Assembly (NCBI GenBank): GCA_963800135.1
Contig: CAWCZR010000010.1
Coordinates: 248,001-312,000 of the forward strand
Direction: 5' to 3'
Source: DASPSM01 sp963800135
GTDB lineage: Bacteria > Planctomycetota > Planctomycetia > Planctomycetales > Planctomycetaceae
DNA length: 64,000 nt
Of this stretch, positions 44,976 through 55,609 are shown in pieces. Position 1 is the first letter of the stretch; the number at the start of each line of letters is the position of its first letter. Both the position numbers and the translations under genes were made by a program. The notes below the pieces were generated by a model. The model saw only the letters and a list, made by a program, of their open reading frames with translations, had not been told where the DNA came from and ran no database searches.

Positions 44976-45647
44976 TCAGAGCACGCCGAACCGCTCGTAA
45001 GCGTCCCCGACCTTCATGCCTTGCTTGATCGCGTCGCGGGTGCGGTTTTCGTCGTGCGACTTGGTCCAAGCTCGGCGGATCGCTTCGACCTCAACCGCGG
45101 CCGGCACCACGACGACACCGTCCGCGTCGGCAAAGACCAGGTCGTTGGGGTGAAACGTGACGCCGGCGATTTCCACCGCCACGTCGATGGCCGTCACAAA
45201 TTGACGATCCTTGCTGTCATAAGGGCAAGTCGCGCGCGCGAAGACCGGGAACTGCATCTCGGTCATCTGGGCGACATCGCGAACCGCTCCGTCGACGATG
45301 GCCCCCACGCAGCCGCTGTTCCGCGCCGCCGTTGAGAGCAATTCCCCCCAAATGCCGGAACGCAGCGAACCGCCGGCGGCGGCGATCATGACCTGGTCGG
45401 CCCGGCAGGTGTCGACAGCCACCAGCTCTTTCTCGTAGGGGTGCGGATCGGCGGTCGTCCGCTCGTTCCAGAGCGTCGTTTTGCACCGGCCCACGAGCAA
45501 ACCGGCGGTCGTTTTCACCGGCCAGGCGAGCCGGGGCGACTGCTCGCGCAGGCCCAGGGAATCCAGGGCGTCGCACACGAGGGCGGTCGAAAGTGAGTCG
45601 CGCATCATTGCGAGTGTGATTGCGGCGGGCTGAGACAAATCGGCCAT
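44976..45647 (-). CDS. RraA-like protein / HMG-type aldolase family
   Basis: The 223-aa protein belongs to the RraA/4-hydroxy-4-methyl-2-oxoglutarate aldolase family. STALVCDALDSLGLREQ is the conserved opening, SLRSGIWGELLSTAARNSG the pyruvate/metal region, and VGAIVDGAVRDVAQM the family signature. VTFHPNDLVFADADGVVVVP ends the barrel part. It could be an aldolase, an oxaloacetate decarboxylase or an RNase E inhibitor homologue; the sequence alone does not decide. ATG 45647 is used. It is convergent with the small secreted gene. Confidence 0.88.
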   Translation of the reverse strand: MADLSQPAAITLAMMRDSLSTALVCDALDSLGLREQSPRLAWPVKTTAGLLVGRCKTTLWNERTTADPHPYEKELVAVDTCRADQVMIAAAGGSLRSGIWGELLSTAARNSGCVGAIVDGAVRDVAQMTEMQFPVFARATCPYDSKDRQFVTAIDVAVEIAGVTFHPNDLVFADADGVVVVPAAVEVEAIRRAWTKSHDENRTRDAIKQGMKVGDAYERFGVL

Positions 45648-45816
45648 CGGGGCTGGGACCTCGGGGGAAAGAAAAACGTCAATTTCCTGACCGGAAAAAG
45701 TGATGCCGTTGAGGGTACATTTGTGTATATATTACTCAGCGAAAACCGGTTGGTCCGGTTCCATCGCGATTGGGATGGCGCGATCGGTTGCGGAAGACAA
45801 GGTGCTTTTTTCTCGG

Positions 45817-45832
45817 GAGCGCCGCGGCGCTC
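45817..45832 (+). promoter_or_regulatory. 16-base palindrome in the RRM gene leader
   Basis: GAGCGCCGCGGCGCTC is a perfect palindrome ending 11 bases before ATG 45844, directly ahead of the AAGGG ribosome site. As RNA it would form a small stable hairpin next to the site. Confidence 0.5.
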
Positions 45833-45843
45833 AAGGGCTGGCC

Positions 45844-46131
45844 ATGCGTAAGAATCTGTATGTTGGAAATCTCCCCTACGATACGACGGCGGACGATCTT
45901 CGCGAAGCGTTTTCGCAATTTGGCACGGTGTCGCGATCGCAGGTGATTTCGGATCGTGAGACGGGGCGTTCGCGCGGTTTTGGGTTTGTCGAGATGGAAG
46001 ACGGGGCCGACACCGCCATCGAGTCGATGAACGGCAAGGATTTTCAAGGACGCCGGCTCACCGTCAACGAGGCCAAGAGCCGCTCGGATGCGGGTGGTGG
46101 CGGCGGAAGCCGCACTCGCTCGAATTATTAA
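45844..46131 (+). CDS. RRM-domain RNA-binding protein, 95 aa
   Basis: The protein is one RNA-recognition motif with a Gly-rich tail. RNP2 is NLYVGNLPY and RNP1 is RGFGFVEM, both with the expected aromatic residues. The tail is DAGGGGGSRTRSNY. Bacterial RRM proteins of this size (as the cyanobacterial Rbp group) are often cold- or stress-induced RNA chaperones. ATG 45844 is chosen from the motif start; upstream in-frame sequence to 45700 is leader. The palindrome ahead of the start may regulate translation. Confidence 0.92.
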   Translation: MRKNLYVGNLPYDTTADDLREAFSQFGTVSRSQVISDRETGRSRGFGFVEMEDGADTAIESMNGKDFQGRRLTVNEAKSRSDAGGGGGSRTRSNY

Positions 46132-46502
46132 GCGGGCCGACTGTCGATAACTGGGCAGACCGACGACCGGCTCTCGATCGATCCTGATCACGCGCGAGTC
46201 GCCTTGCGGGCCAATCGATCGAGGGGCGTGCGCGATTTGCATCAGCGCGGAAACGCCTCTTCTGGAGCCGTGACGGAGCGGGCGCGCGCCGGCCGGTCTG
46301 TGCCGGCCAAAAATTCTGCGGCGCACGATTGGCAGTGGCCCGTCGTTCAACGAGAATCTGCGCTCCAGGGGCCAGCGCCGTGGGCGAAGCGGCATTCGTT
46401 AGGATCGTGCCGACGGCTCCTGTGGGCTTGGCTCGATTTTCGCACGGAACGATTTGGGCGGGTCGATTTTCGATGCAGCGCCAGCGTGGGACGGAGCAGC
46501 GG
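46132..46502. other. Intergenic region, nothing recognised
   Basis: This 371-base gap lies between the RRM gene and glgC. No repeat, RNA or supported ORF is seen. GGAG lies 6 bases before the glgC ATG. Confidence 0.5.
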
Positions 46503-47771
46503 ATGAGACGGGTCTTAGCCTTGGTGTTGGCCGGCGGTAAGGGCGCACGCTTGGAGCCGCTCACCCGCGACCGTGCCAAGCCCGCGGTCCCCTTCGGCGG
46601 CGTCTACCGCATCATCGACTTCACGCTGTCCAACTGCATCAACAGCGGCCTGCGGCGGATGCTGGTGCTGACGCAGTACAAGGCGGCCAGCCTCGACCGG
46701 CACATCGGCTTGGGCTGGCGGTTTCTTTGCCGCGAGCTGGACGAATTCATCGACGTGCTCCCTCCGCAGCAGCGGATCGACGAGCACTGGTACCAGGGAA
46801 CGGCCGACGCCGTCTACCAGAACATCTATTCCATCGAGAAGTCCCGGCCGGACTTGGTCCTGATTCTGGCCGGCGATCACATCTACAAGATGGATTACTC
46901 GGAGGTCTTGCAGGACCACATCGACAATCAGGCCGACTGCACGATCGGCTGCATCCCCGTCGAGCTGCGCGAGGGGATAAACTTTGGCGTGATGGAGATC
47001 GACAAGTCGCAGCGGGTCGTCAAGTTCCTGGAGAAGCCACCCAACCCCGACCCGATGCCCGACGATCCGAACCGCTGCCTGGCCTCGATGGGGATTTACG
47101 TCTTCAACGCCAATTTCCTCTTCGACCAGCTCTGCCGCGACGCAACGGTTTCCGAAAGCAATCACGATTTTGGCCGCGATGTCATTCCGACCATCATCGA
47201 CACGCACCGCGTAAGGGCCTTTCCGTTCCGCGATCGCAACTCGGGCAACTCCCGCTACTGGCGCGACGTCGGCACGCTCGACGCGTACTACGCCGCCAAC
47301 ATGGATCTTGTGGCCGTCGAGCCGCAGCTGAACCTGTACGACGAAGCGTGGGAGATCCGCACCTATCACCCGCCGCTGCCGCCGCCCAAGTTCGTCTTCG
47401 CGCAGTTCGGCGGCTCGACACCGCGGGCCGGCATGGCGCTCGACAGCATGGTCAGCCCGGGCACGATCATTTCGGGCGGCCGTGTCGAACGGTCGATCCT
47501 CTCACCCAACGTCCGCGTGAATAGCTGGGCCCGCGTGGAGGACAGCATCCTCTTCGAGGGAGTCAACGTGGGCCGCCATGCCAAGATTCGCCGCGCCATC
47601 ATCGACAAGGGTGTTGTCGTGCCCGAGGGGGCCGAAGTCGGCTACAACCTCGAGCTGGACCGCGCCCGCGGTTTCACCGTGACCGAATCGGGCGTGGTGG
47701 TGATCGGCAAGCTGCAAGGCTTTGTCGACGTCCACGAACGTAGCGGGGCGATGGATCTCTCCGTCGGCTGA
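46503..47771 (+). CDS. glgC: Glucose-1-phosphate adenylyltransferase
   Basis: GlgC makes ADP-glucose for glycogen. ALVLAGGKGARLEPLTRDRA is the nucleotidyl-transfer loop, VYRIIDFTLSNCINSG and WYQGTADAVYQNIYSI follow, and DLVLILAGDHIYKMDY holds the metal Asp. The C-terminal left-handed beta-helix carries SGGRVERSILSPNVRVNSW. The 422-aa length is normal. ATG 46503 is chosen because GGAG precedes it and MRRVLALVLAGG is the family start; the open frame upstream is not typical. No other glycogen gene is near. Confidence 0.96.
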   Translation: MRRVLALVLAGGKGARLEPLTRDRAKPAVPFGGVYRIIDFTLSNCINSGLRRMLVLTQYKAASLDRHIGLGWRFLCRELDEFIDVLPPQQRIDEHWYQGTADAVYQNIYSIEKSRPDLVLILAGDHIYKMDYSEVLQDHIDNQADCTIGCIPVELREGINFGVMEIDKSQRVVKFLEKPPNPDPMPDDPNRCLASMGIYVFNANFLFDQLCRDATVSESNHDFGRDVIPTIIDTHRVRAFPFRDRNSGNSRYWRDVGTLDAYYAANMDLVAVEPQLNLYDEAWEIRTYHPPLPPPKFVFAQFGGSTPRAGMALDSMVSPGTIISGGRVERSILSPNVRVNSWARVEDSILFEGVNVGRHAKIRRAIIDKGVVVPEGAEVGYNLELDRARGFTVTESGVVVIGKLQGFVDVHERSGAMDLSVG

Positions 47772-47807
47772 CGGCCGTTCCCCGCGGATCGCGACCTGGC
47801 CGGCCGC

Positions 47808-49291
47808 TCAACGCGCCCGGACCGGCAGCGACAGTCCTCCGCCGGCGCCAGGATCTAGATAGTGTTCGACCACCTCGTGCGCCGGTCGGATGGCATCCGG
47901 CGTCACTCTGCGGCCGTACCAGTGCCGGTAAAGCAAATCTGTCACTGCCCGGCTCCGCAATTCGAGCGACTCGAAGAGCTCGCTTCCGGGAGCCGACGCT
48001 TGGAAGACTCCCGGCAGATTGAGCCGATGGGCGTGGACGATGCGATCGCGCACGGTCGGGTGCGAAGCGAGCCAGTTCCGCTCTTCGTTGGCAATCAACT
48101 TGCGGGCCCGTTTTTTCACTTTCGGCTCGCGATCGGCCAGCTCGGCGATGAAGGCCACCAGATCGGACGGCAAGATCCGGCAGTCGGTCGAGCCGAACGC
48201 ATAGTTGAACGCCAGGTCGTGCGCAACGGTCAGCTCGAGCAGCCGCCGGCAAAACCCCTCGAATTCCGCTGATCCGATGACGCCGACTTCGTAGCAATCG
48301 GCGTCGAACTCCATCCGCCGCATGAGCGACGCGCTGGCGATCAGGCCCACTTGCATCAGGCACCAGAGGGCGTAACGCCCCAGCACGACGAGAAACCACA
48401 GCACGATTCCCACGAGCGCCATCAGCCAATGGCCGCCGCTCAAGGATTCGATTAGCTCGTCGAGCAGGGTCGGGCGGCCGACGGCAAGCGCAAACCACAG
48501 ATTCACACGCTTGATGAACCGGTCCAGAAAACCGCTGCCCCGCTGGCCGAAGTGACCGAGCTCGTGCGCGATGACTCCGGCGAGCTGGACCAGGGTCAGT
48601 CCGCCGACGAGCGGCAACCCCAACGTCAACGTAAAGGCGCGCGGCGCAAACCAAAGAAGGACGTCTCGTAGTAGGCGCTGGCGTTCACGTCGAGGTTGAG
48701 GCGAATGATGTCGGGCCGTGGGCAACCGACCTTATCGGCCAGACGGTCGACGAACGCGAACAAGGCCGGTTCATCGCGTCGCGAAAGACCAGTCCCCTCG
48801 TCCGGTGCGCGGAGGCCGGAAAACAGGGGACGAATCAACGAGAGCGTCCACAGCGCGCCACCAATGCTCAGCCCCACGTACAACGCGGCGACCATGACCG
48901 TGGCGTAACCAGACATGGCTTTCATCCAGAACCAGTCGTACCGGGCGTGCCACCACGTCAGCCCGGCAACCGCGGCCACAAACGCGACGTAGAAGATCGG
49001 CAAGAGCAGCATCACGCCGCCGACTGCCAACGCCGCGAGCCGGTGGCCCAGCGTGACCCGCTGTTTGGGGAAGACCAGCGAATCGTTCAGCAGCCGCAAG
49101 AGATCGCGGGTGCGAAGGGTGCGCGGGGAGAGGCCTGCGGGGGCGGGCACCTCGTCGGCCGGGGCCTCAATCGCAAAGCGGGTCTTGCAGCGCTTGCAAG
49201 TGCCCTGCCGCCCGGCCGCGTGCGGGGGCATGCGATACGATCGGCCGCAACCGGGGCAGGTAACAAGGATCGAGCTGTCGGCCGCGGCCAA
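47808..49291 (-). CDS. M48-family membrane metallopeptidase (frame break)
   Basis: The N-terminus has a zinc-ribbon-like pair (VTCPGCGRSYRMPPHAAGRQ, CKRCKTRF), then two membrane segments (GGVMLLLPIFYVAFVAAVAG, VAALYVGLSIGGALW). The frame breaks near 48655, after NLDVNASAYYETSFF and before APRAFTLTLGLPLV; one base explains it. The second part has the zinc site HELGHF in QLAGVIAHELGHFGQ, a third-ligand Glu in RMEFDADCYEVG, and two more helices. M48 peptidases act at the membrane in quality control. TTG 49291 is the start of the open frame. The joined length is ~494 aa. It lies 75 bases after the DUF1559-type gene on the same strand. Confidence 0.85.
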
Positions 49292-49366
49292 GGTTAATTC
49301 CCGCCCAACGATTCGCCGCCCGCGAATGTCGACGTTCCGGCCGTGATGGCGGCGGCAGAAGCAGGC

Positions 49367-51899
49367 CTACTGCCCAGGAATATTGATCTGCTCGTGCCCG
49401 GCGATCGTGACGAGCCGCTCGAGCAGTTGCGGGTCGACGTTCTTGCTGACGAACCGCACGGACCCGTCGGCGAAACCGACCTGGACGCCTTCCGGTTGGC
49501 CGCCCAAGCCGTCCGGGCCGTCGATGTACGGCTTCTTGGTCAATGCGCGAATGGTGGGGCGTCCTCCGGCGGCCCATGAGCCGAAGTCCTTGTTGCATTC
49601 GCTCGTCATAATTGTGTTGGACGTGCCGTCGACGATGTCTCTGAATCCGCGTGACGCGGTTGTAAGCAAAGACGCCCGCTTTGGGGCTGGTGACCGGCAG
49701 CATCGGACCGTCTTCACCGACTCCGGCCAGACCGACATATTCCGTCACCGGTAGCCCGCCGGCATTCTGCTCGCCGATCATAGGATTGATGAACACGACG
49801 AGCGGCGTCGAGACGGCCGCGTGATTCGCGGGATCGTCCCAGGACTTTTTGAAGTCGATCCGATCGTAGAGCGGCTTTTGCTCGACGTAGGGCAGAATCT
49901 CGGTCTGCCAGCTCAGCCGTTTGTCGGGCTTGAGGTCAGCAACGCGATAGGTGGCCGCCGGAAAATTACCCTCTGTGGCATGGTAGTTATGCAGCGCCAG
50001 TCCGATTTGTTTGAGATTGTTCTTCGATTGAGTCCGTCGGGCAGCTGCCCGCGCGGCCTGGACGGTGGGCAGCAACAGCGCGACCATCACCGGCGTCGCA
50101 ACGAAAGCGCCGGTCGACAGGCCCGGAGCCGATTCGCGCGACCGCATCCGCACGCCATTTCCGTCGACGGTGACGACGGCGACGTTGGGGAACATGGGCC
50201 GCGTCACGACCTCGGCCGGCGGAATATCCGACAGAAGGGCCATCCGCGCCCCGGCGCGCTTGGACTTCGTCGGACCGCTGCGGTCGACGGTCTGATTGAG
50301 GAGCCCGCCCACCATTGGCAAGTACGTCACGATCGTTGTGTAAAGCGGCCGAGGATCGCTCAGCGAGAGGGCGACGAACTCCTTGGGCACGGTGTCGAGC
50401 GCGGGCCGGTCGGCGGGCGACGGTTTCCAGCGGTCGAGCTTGCCGTCGAGCCGCAGTAGGGCCGACTCGACCGACTGCGGCGACAGGCCCACGATCAGCC
50501 AGTGCTTGTCCAACACGACCGACGGGTGAACGGGCAGATTTCCCAAATCAAAGATCCACGCGGGGCGGCCCGAACGCTCTTCCTCCGCGGCGGTGAAGCC
50601 GTTGGGAAAGACGGTCTGCAGTTTCTCGAAGCCCGTTTTGAGCGTCTTCTTGAGCACGTCCGGTTTTTCGACCGAGAGGGCGATGCTGAAACCAAGTCCG
50701 CCCGGAATGCCGGCCGCCGAGTCGCTGTAAATGCAGACCACGCGTCCGAGCGCGTCGACCAGCTCGGTCTTGGGATCGAAGCCGAGCACGGCCGGGGCTT
50801 GTTGCATCACGCCATCGACCTTATCCGCCCCGCCGTTGCTCACGGCATCCGCGAACTTTCGCACAGTGCCCAAAATCGTCTCGTAGCCTTTGCTCCAATT
50901 GAAACTGGCGATCGCGAAGCCCGTGTTGTCCTGGGGCAGCGGAGGCAAATCGGCCAGCGAAATCGGCGCCTGGTCGGCGAGCGCCAACACGCCGGTGCGC
51001 GGGGCCGGGGCATCCAGCGTGAATTCGGAGACCAGCGCGCGATCCTTCAAACCGGTCCGCATGGCGAGCACACCCAACTGGCCGCCCCCCAGCACGTCGA
51101 TCAACTGCCCGACGGTGAATTTCGGCTGGTGGGCGTTTTTCTCCTGAATCGTGACGTCGCCGTAGCTCTTTCGCAGCGCGGCGACGTCGCACCAACCCGC
51201 GGCGATCGCCTGAAAATCGGTCGGCTCGACGCGGAACTTGCGCCAATTCGCGGTTTGCGTGATCGGCGGCGCCTTGCCGTCGGCGACGTCGAGCTCCGCG
51301 TCGACAGCCGGCTCGCCGAACGCGATCACCAGATGTCCGCCTTCAGTCCACCACGCGAGCTCGGCACCGGGCGTGGAGACGACGCCCCCATCGGCGAATC
51401 GCGAGTTATGGAATGTGCCGTGGTTGACGCGTCGACCGCGAATCGTCGTGACTTCGAACTGAGCACCCTTGAACAGCTGCGGCAGCGCCGCATCAAACGC
51501 CGGCTGCAAGTCGGCCGCCTGATGCAAGACCACGACGACCCGGGGCGTCAGTTTCCCTTTGGGCACGGAAAGGCTGAGCGAAATACCGCGCCGCGATCCC
51601 ACTGAGCAACTGCCGCACGGCCGACTCCGGCACGGGGGAATCAGCGGGAATGTACGAGAGAGCGAAGTCGACGATCGTCTTCAGCAATTTCGTTTTGTCG
51701 AGCGATTCATAAACCGCCGACTTTTCCCAATCGGCCTTATGCTTCTCCGTCCCGTCCCAGCCGAAGTAAACGACCGAATCAGCCGGCAACAACGACTCGG
51801 CGCACGCTCCTCCACAGCGGACAGCGCAAAGGCGACAGCCGACGCGATTCCGGCGGCAAGAATCAAAGCTGCGGCAAAAAACCATCTGTGACCTCGCAT
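49367..51899 (-). CDS. Large DUF1559-type exported protein (three frame breaks)
   Basis: From ATG 51899 a signal peptide (WFFAAALILAAGIASAVAFA) is followed, after a break near 51815, by SLLPADSVVYFGWDGTEKH in the next frame. A second break near 51605 leads into RRGISLSLSVPKGKLTPRVV and a ~450-residue region with DUF3352-like features. The C-terminal part is DUF1559: ARRTQSKNNLKQIGLALHNY, then WQTEILPYVEQKPLYDRIDF. After a third break near 49655 it ends FRDIVDGTSNTIMTSE, GVQVGFADGSVRFVSKNV. The joined length is ~843 aa. DUF1559 proteins have pilin-like ends and are very numerous in planctomycetes; function unknown. Three breaks may be sequence errors or real decay. Confidence 0.75.
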
Positions 51900-52171
51900 G
51901 CGACACCCCGTGCGCTAGAGGGAGGCGGCCCGAGTCGAGCGCCAAAAGTCCGACGCTCGCACGCAGTCAGGCTAACTCGGCACAGCGTCGCAAGCAAGAT
52001 GTGCGCACTCGTCGGTTCCGTACCGACAGCGGAGCTGTCGGCTTGGGAAAGGGGGGCGCGGCAATTAATACCACAATCGAACGGTACCGCTCACCCTGGG
52101 GCGGCGAGGACGCCGAACCCATTCACCTCCCGGAGCAGTTGATTGTGGCCCCTTTATGAGTCGCCGCGCGC

Positions 52172-55100
52172 TTACGGATACTTGAACGACTTGTCCGGAT
52201 AGGCGGGCGGGGCTGGCACGGGGCGCGGGTCTTTGGCGATCGCGTTTTCGAGGTGCTTGATGGCTGCGTCGAGCTGGGCGTCGCCGCCGTTGAAGGTGGC
52301 GTGGGGTAGGTTGTCGACGACGATGTCCGGCTCGGCGCCGTGGCCTTCGATCAGCCATTTTCGTTCGGGGCCGTACACGCCCTCTTCGGCCGCCGTGGCC
52401 ACGCCGCCGTCGGAGAGCGTGTTCTGGGCGCTCAGCCAGATCTCGCCGCCCCAGGTCCGCGTGCCGATGACTTTGCCCAAGCCGAGCCGGCGAAAGCCTT
52501 CCGTAAACGCTTCGCCGTCGGAGGCTGTGTTCTCGTCGCACAAGACAACGACGTGTCCGCGGAACGCGTACTGCATGTTCCAGGTTGGAACGCTGGTGCG
52601 GTCCTTCCAGAAGAACCAGGCCTTGCGCATCAGCTTTTCCAGAATGATGCTGTCGATGTTGCCGCCCCGGTTGTGGCGGACGTCGACGATCAGGCCCTGG
52701 CGATTAAAGACGGGGTAATAGGTGCGGTACCACTCGGAGAGGTCATTGTTGGTCATGGCACGCAGGTGGACGTAGCCGATCTTGCCGTGCCCCGCCGTTT
52801 CGACTCGCTGGCGGCTGCGATAGGTCCAGTCGCGGTAGCGGAGATCGGCCTCGTCGGCCACCGGCTTCACGATCGCGTCGCGCGACGTTTTGGCTCCTGC
52901 TGGGCGGATCCGCAGCAGCACCTGCCGCCCTTGCTGGTCCCGCAGCATCAACTGCGGGTCGGGCTGGGACAGGACCGGCTCGCCGTTGATGGCTTCGATG
53001 ATGTCGCCTGCGTGGATGTCCAGGTCGGGGTCGGCGAGGGGCGACAGGGAGCCGGGGAGATCGGGATCGGACTGATAGATGTAGTCGATGCGGTAGCCGC
53101 CTTTGTTCTCCTCGCGCTCCAGCCGCGCGCCGAGCGTAGGGACGGTGATTTGATCGGGGCCCTTGCGGAGATCACCGCCAACGACGACCGAATGCAGCAC
53201 CGACAGCTCGCCGACCATCTGGGACAGAAGATCGTTCAGGTCGCTGCGGGAGCTGACTCGCTTCACCAACGGCTCGTATTTTTCGCGGATGGCGACCCAG
53301 TTCACGCCGTGCATGTTGCGGTCGTAGAAGTAGTCGCGGTGCAGCCGCCAGGCATCGACAAACATCTGATGCAGGTCTTCGCGGACGTTGATCGAATAGT
53401 GCCAGGCCCCCAGATCGACCTTGCTCTCGGCCAGCTTGGCGGGCGGGCTCGGCGCGGCGTCGAAGATGTAGAACTCGTCCTCTTTCCGCGCCAGGATCTT
53501 CTGCCCGTTGGCCGACAGCTCGAAGGAGCGGACGTCCGCCAGAATTCGTTCCGGCTTTTTGCCTTCGTTGCCGATCTCCAGGGCCATCAGATGAGTTTTG
53601 CCGCCGCTGCCCGATTCGTGTTCCAGCCAGAAGAGGGCTTTGCGGTTGACCGCCAGGCTTTGCAGGTTGCCGCGGGGGACGGGCACGGTCCTGATGCGGC
53701 GCTCGATGCCGTCGCGATCGATGCAAACCGGTTTTGGTGCGATTCGTTTCGGTCCCTCTTTTTTCTTCGTTTCCTTTTTTTCCTTGGCCTCGCCCGCGCT
53801 CTTGTCCTTTTTTGCAGTCTCTTTCGATACCGTCTGTTTCGATACGGTGTCTTTCGCCGCTGGGGGTTTCGATTTCGTGTCGCCGTCTTTCGCAGCGTCG
53901 GCGTCCTTGGCGTCTTCTTCGCTGGCCGCCTCGGCTCGGGCCATCACCGGGATGACTGGTATCGCGGGATGCAACTCGTCGGCCGGCTGGAAGGGCGAGC
54001 GAACTCCCTTCCGCAGCGCGAGTCTGAAGATCTCCTCCGGCTTGTCGAAATATGGCTCGGGCTGTCGCGGCCCCCAGACGCCGGTCAGCGAGTGCATCGC
54101 GCGATCCGAAAGGAAATAAAGCCATTGGCCGTCCGGACTCCACACGGGGCTAAAACTGTTGAATCGGTCACTGGTCAGTTCGGTCGTCGTGCCCGTTTCC
54201 AGTTCGTAGAGATGCAGCTGCTGGAACGTATTGACGGACGCTTCGACAAACACCACAAAGCGGCTGTCGGGCGACCAGACGACGTCACCAGCGCCCTCGC
54301 GATTGGTCGAGATCTTCTTGCCCGTCCCCTTGGCAACGTCGACGATCCACAGATCGTTGTTTTTGTCGGCGTAGGCGAAGTGCTTGCCGTCGGGCGACGG
54401 GTGGCCTTGCCAGCGCAGAATTTTGCCGTCGTGCGTGACGGTCTTGTCGTCGCCCACGCCCCGCGGCGGAAGCAGGTGGAATTCCAGCTCGCCCGTTTCG
54501 TCGGAGAGTGCCAGCAGATGTTTGCCGTCGGGCATGAAGCGGGCCTCGCGGTAACGGACGCCCGGCTTGTGGGAAACGCGCACGAAGCGGCCGCCCTTGG
54601 CCGGTGCAACGAACATGCCGCCCCGCGCTGTGAAGACGACACTTTCCCCCTTCGGGTGGACGTGGGCGGCCGACAGATGTTCGATCGGCCGCTCGACCCA
54701 CTTCTCGCGGAGTTGATCGAAGTCGGAGGCCAGCGTGATCGGCACCACGCGATCGACGCCGCTCGCGATATCGTAGAGCCGGATGTCGGCCCCCAACTGA
54801 TAGACGATTCGTCGCTGGTGCAAATCGGGCGACTGGACGTCCCAGCCACTGTGCTTGGTGTGTTGCTTGAGGTCGCCTCCGGTGTCCTTCATCGACCAGA
54901 TGTTGAGCGTGCCATCCCGATCGGTGACGAAATAGAGGCGGCCGTGCTCCCACATCGGCGCAAAACTCTCGCCAACGTAATCGGCGGTGAGATTTGTGGC
55001 CTCGGGGTCTTTCGGGGCGAATCGCCAAATCTTGCGCGCCGTGCCGCCGTGGTAGCGCTTGACGGCTTGGCGATGGGACGGCGGTCGCACGAAGTAAATC

Positions 55101-55609
55101 GTGCCATCGGGGTCGACGGACGCCTCGCCCGATTGGCTGAGCGGAATTCGCGTGTGCCGTCCGTTGGCCAGATCGATCTCGACCAGCTGCAGGTTGGGCA
55201 GAGTCGAGTAGTGCTGGGTGTTGTAGAGCAGGTGTCCGCCCGGCGTCCAACCGACTGGGACCGAGGTGTCGGCGGAAAACGTGCGACGCGTCGGCGAACC
55301 TCCTTCGAGGGGCATCGTGTAGATTTCGGTCGGCCCTTCGTAGGACGCGGCAAACGCGATCAGCCGCCCGTCCGGGGAAATCCGCGGGCGCGTCTCTTCA
55401 CCCGGATGCGATGTCAGCCGCCGGGCCACGCCTCCTTTAATACCGACGGTCCAGACGTCCCCCTCGGCCACGAAGGCGATCGTATCGCCGTGAATGGCCG
55501 GGTAGCGGTAGTAGCCCTGCGGCGCCGGGGCCTCGGCAGCCAACGCGGCCGAGCCGATGACGAATGCTAGTAGCGAGCCGGCAATCGCTGCGGGGAGCGT
55601 GCACTTCAT
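52172..55609 (-). CDS. Tricorn-like protease
   Basis: The 1145-aa protein has a signal peptide (AAIAGSLLAFVIGSAALAA) and two beta-propellers made of WD/TolB-type blades (RPRISPDGRLIAFAASYEGP, DVVWSPDSRFVVFVE). A Lys/Ala/Glu-rich linker of ~60 residues follows, then a C1 domain, a PDZ domain (DIHAGDIIEAINGEPVLSQ) and a C2 serine-peptidase domain. The nucleophile is expected in DENTASDGEAFTEGF and the Glu in the ERKWLIEGHG region. The His motif reads GELSVLHSVV, with Leu where archaeal tricorn has Ser before the His. It would be exported and degrade peptides. Start ATG 55609. It follows no close partner. Confidence 0.9.
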   Translation of the reverse strand: MKCTLPAAIAGSLLAFVIGSAALAAEAPAPQGYYRYPAIHGDTIAFVAEGDVWTVGIKGGVARRLTSHPGEETRPRISPDGRLIAFAASYEGPTEIYTMPLEGGSPTRRTFSADTSVPVGWTPGGHLLYNTQHYSTLPNLQLVEIDLANGRHTRIPLSQSGEASVDPDGTIYFVRPPSHRQAVKRYHGGTARKIWRFAPKDPEATNLTADYVGESFAPMWEHGRLYFVTDRDGTLNIWSMKDTGGDLKQHTKHSGWDVQSPDLHQRRIVYQLGADIRLYDIASGVDRVVPITLASDFDQLREKWVERPIEHLSAAHVHPKGESVVFTARGGMFVAPAKGGRFVRVSHKPGVRYREARFMPDGKHLLALSDETGELEFHLLPPRGVGDDKTVTHDGKILRWQGHPSPDGKHFAYADKNNDLWIVDVAKGTGKKISTNREGAGDVVWSPDSRFVVFVEASVNTFQQLHLYELETGTTTELTSDRFNSFSPVWSPDGQWLYFLSDRAMHSLTGVWGPRQPEPYFDKPEEIFRLALRKGVRSPFQPADELHPAIPVIPVMARAEAASEEDAKDADAAKDGDTKSKPPAAKDTVSKQTVSKETAKKDKSAGEAKEKKETKKKEGPKRIAPKPVCIDRDGIERRIRTVPVPRGNLQSLAVNRKALFWLEHESGSGGKTHLMALEIGNEGKKPERILADVRSFELSANGQKILARKEDEFYIFDAAPSPPAKLAESKVDLGAWHYSINVREDLHQMFVDAWRLHRDYFYDRNMHGVNWVAIREKYEPLVKRVSSRSDLNDLLSQMVGELSVLHSVVVGGDLRKGPDQITVPTLGARLEREENKGGYRIDYIYQSDPDLPGSLSPLADPDLDIHAGDIIEAINGEPVLSQPDPQLMLRDQQGRQVLLRIRPAGAKTSRDAIVKPVADEADLRYRDWTYRSRQRVETAGHGKIGYVHLRAMTNNDLSEWYRTYYPVFNRQGLIVDVRHNRGGNIDSIILEKLMRKAWFFWKDRTSVPTWNMQYAFRGHVVVLCDENTASDGEAFTEGFRRLGLGKVIGTRTWGGEIWLSAQNTLSDGGVATAAEEGVYGPERKWLIEGHGAEPDIVVDNLPHATFNGGDAQLDAAIKHLENAIAKDPRPVPAPPAYPDKSFKYP

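Noticed and set aside
52023..52041. Terminator after the tricorn gene (CCGACAGC/GCTGTCGG hairpin)
   Set aside because: A good 8-bp hairpin, but no T-run follows on either strand. It may be a small repeat; not called as a terminator.
52340..55570. 1076-codon plus-strand frame opposite the tricorn gene
   Set aside because: No motif, biased composition and complete antisense overlap with a strongly supported gene. It is a codon-bias shadow. The same applies to 13321-15195, 10879-12183 and 32197-34005.
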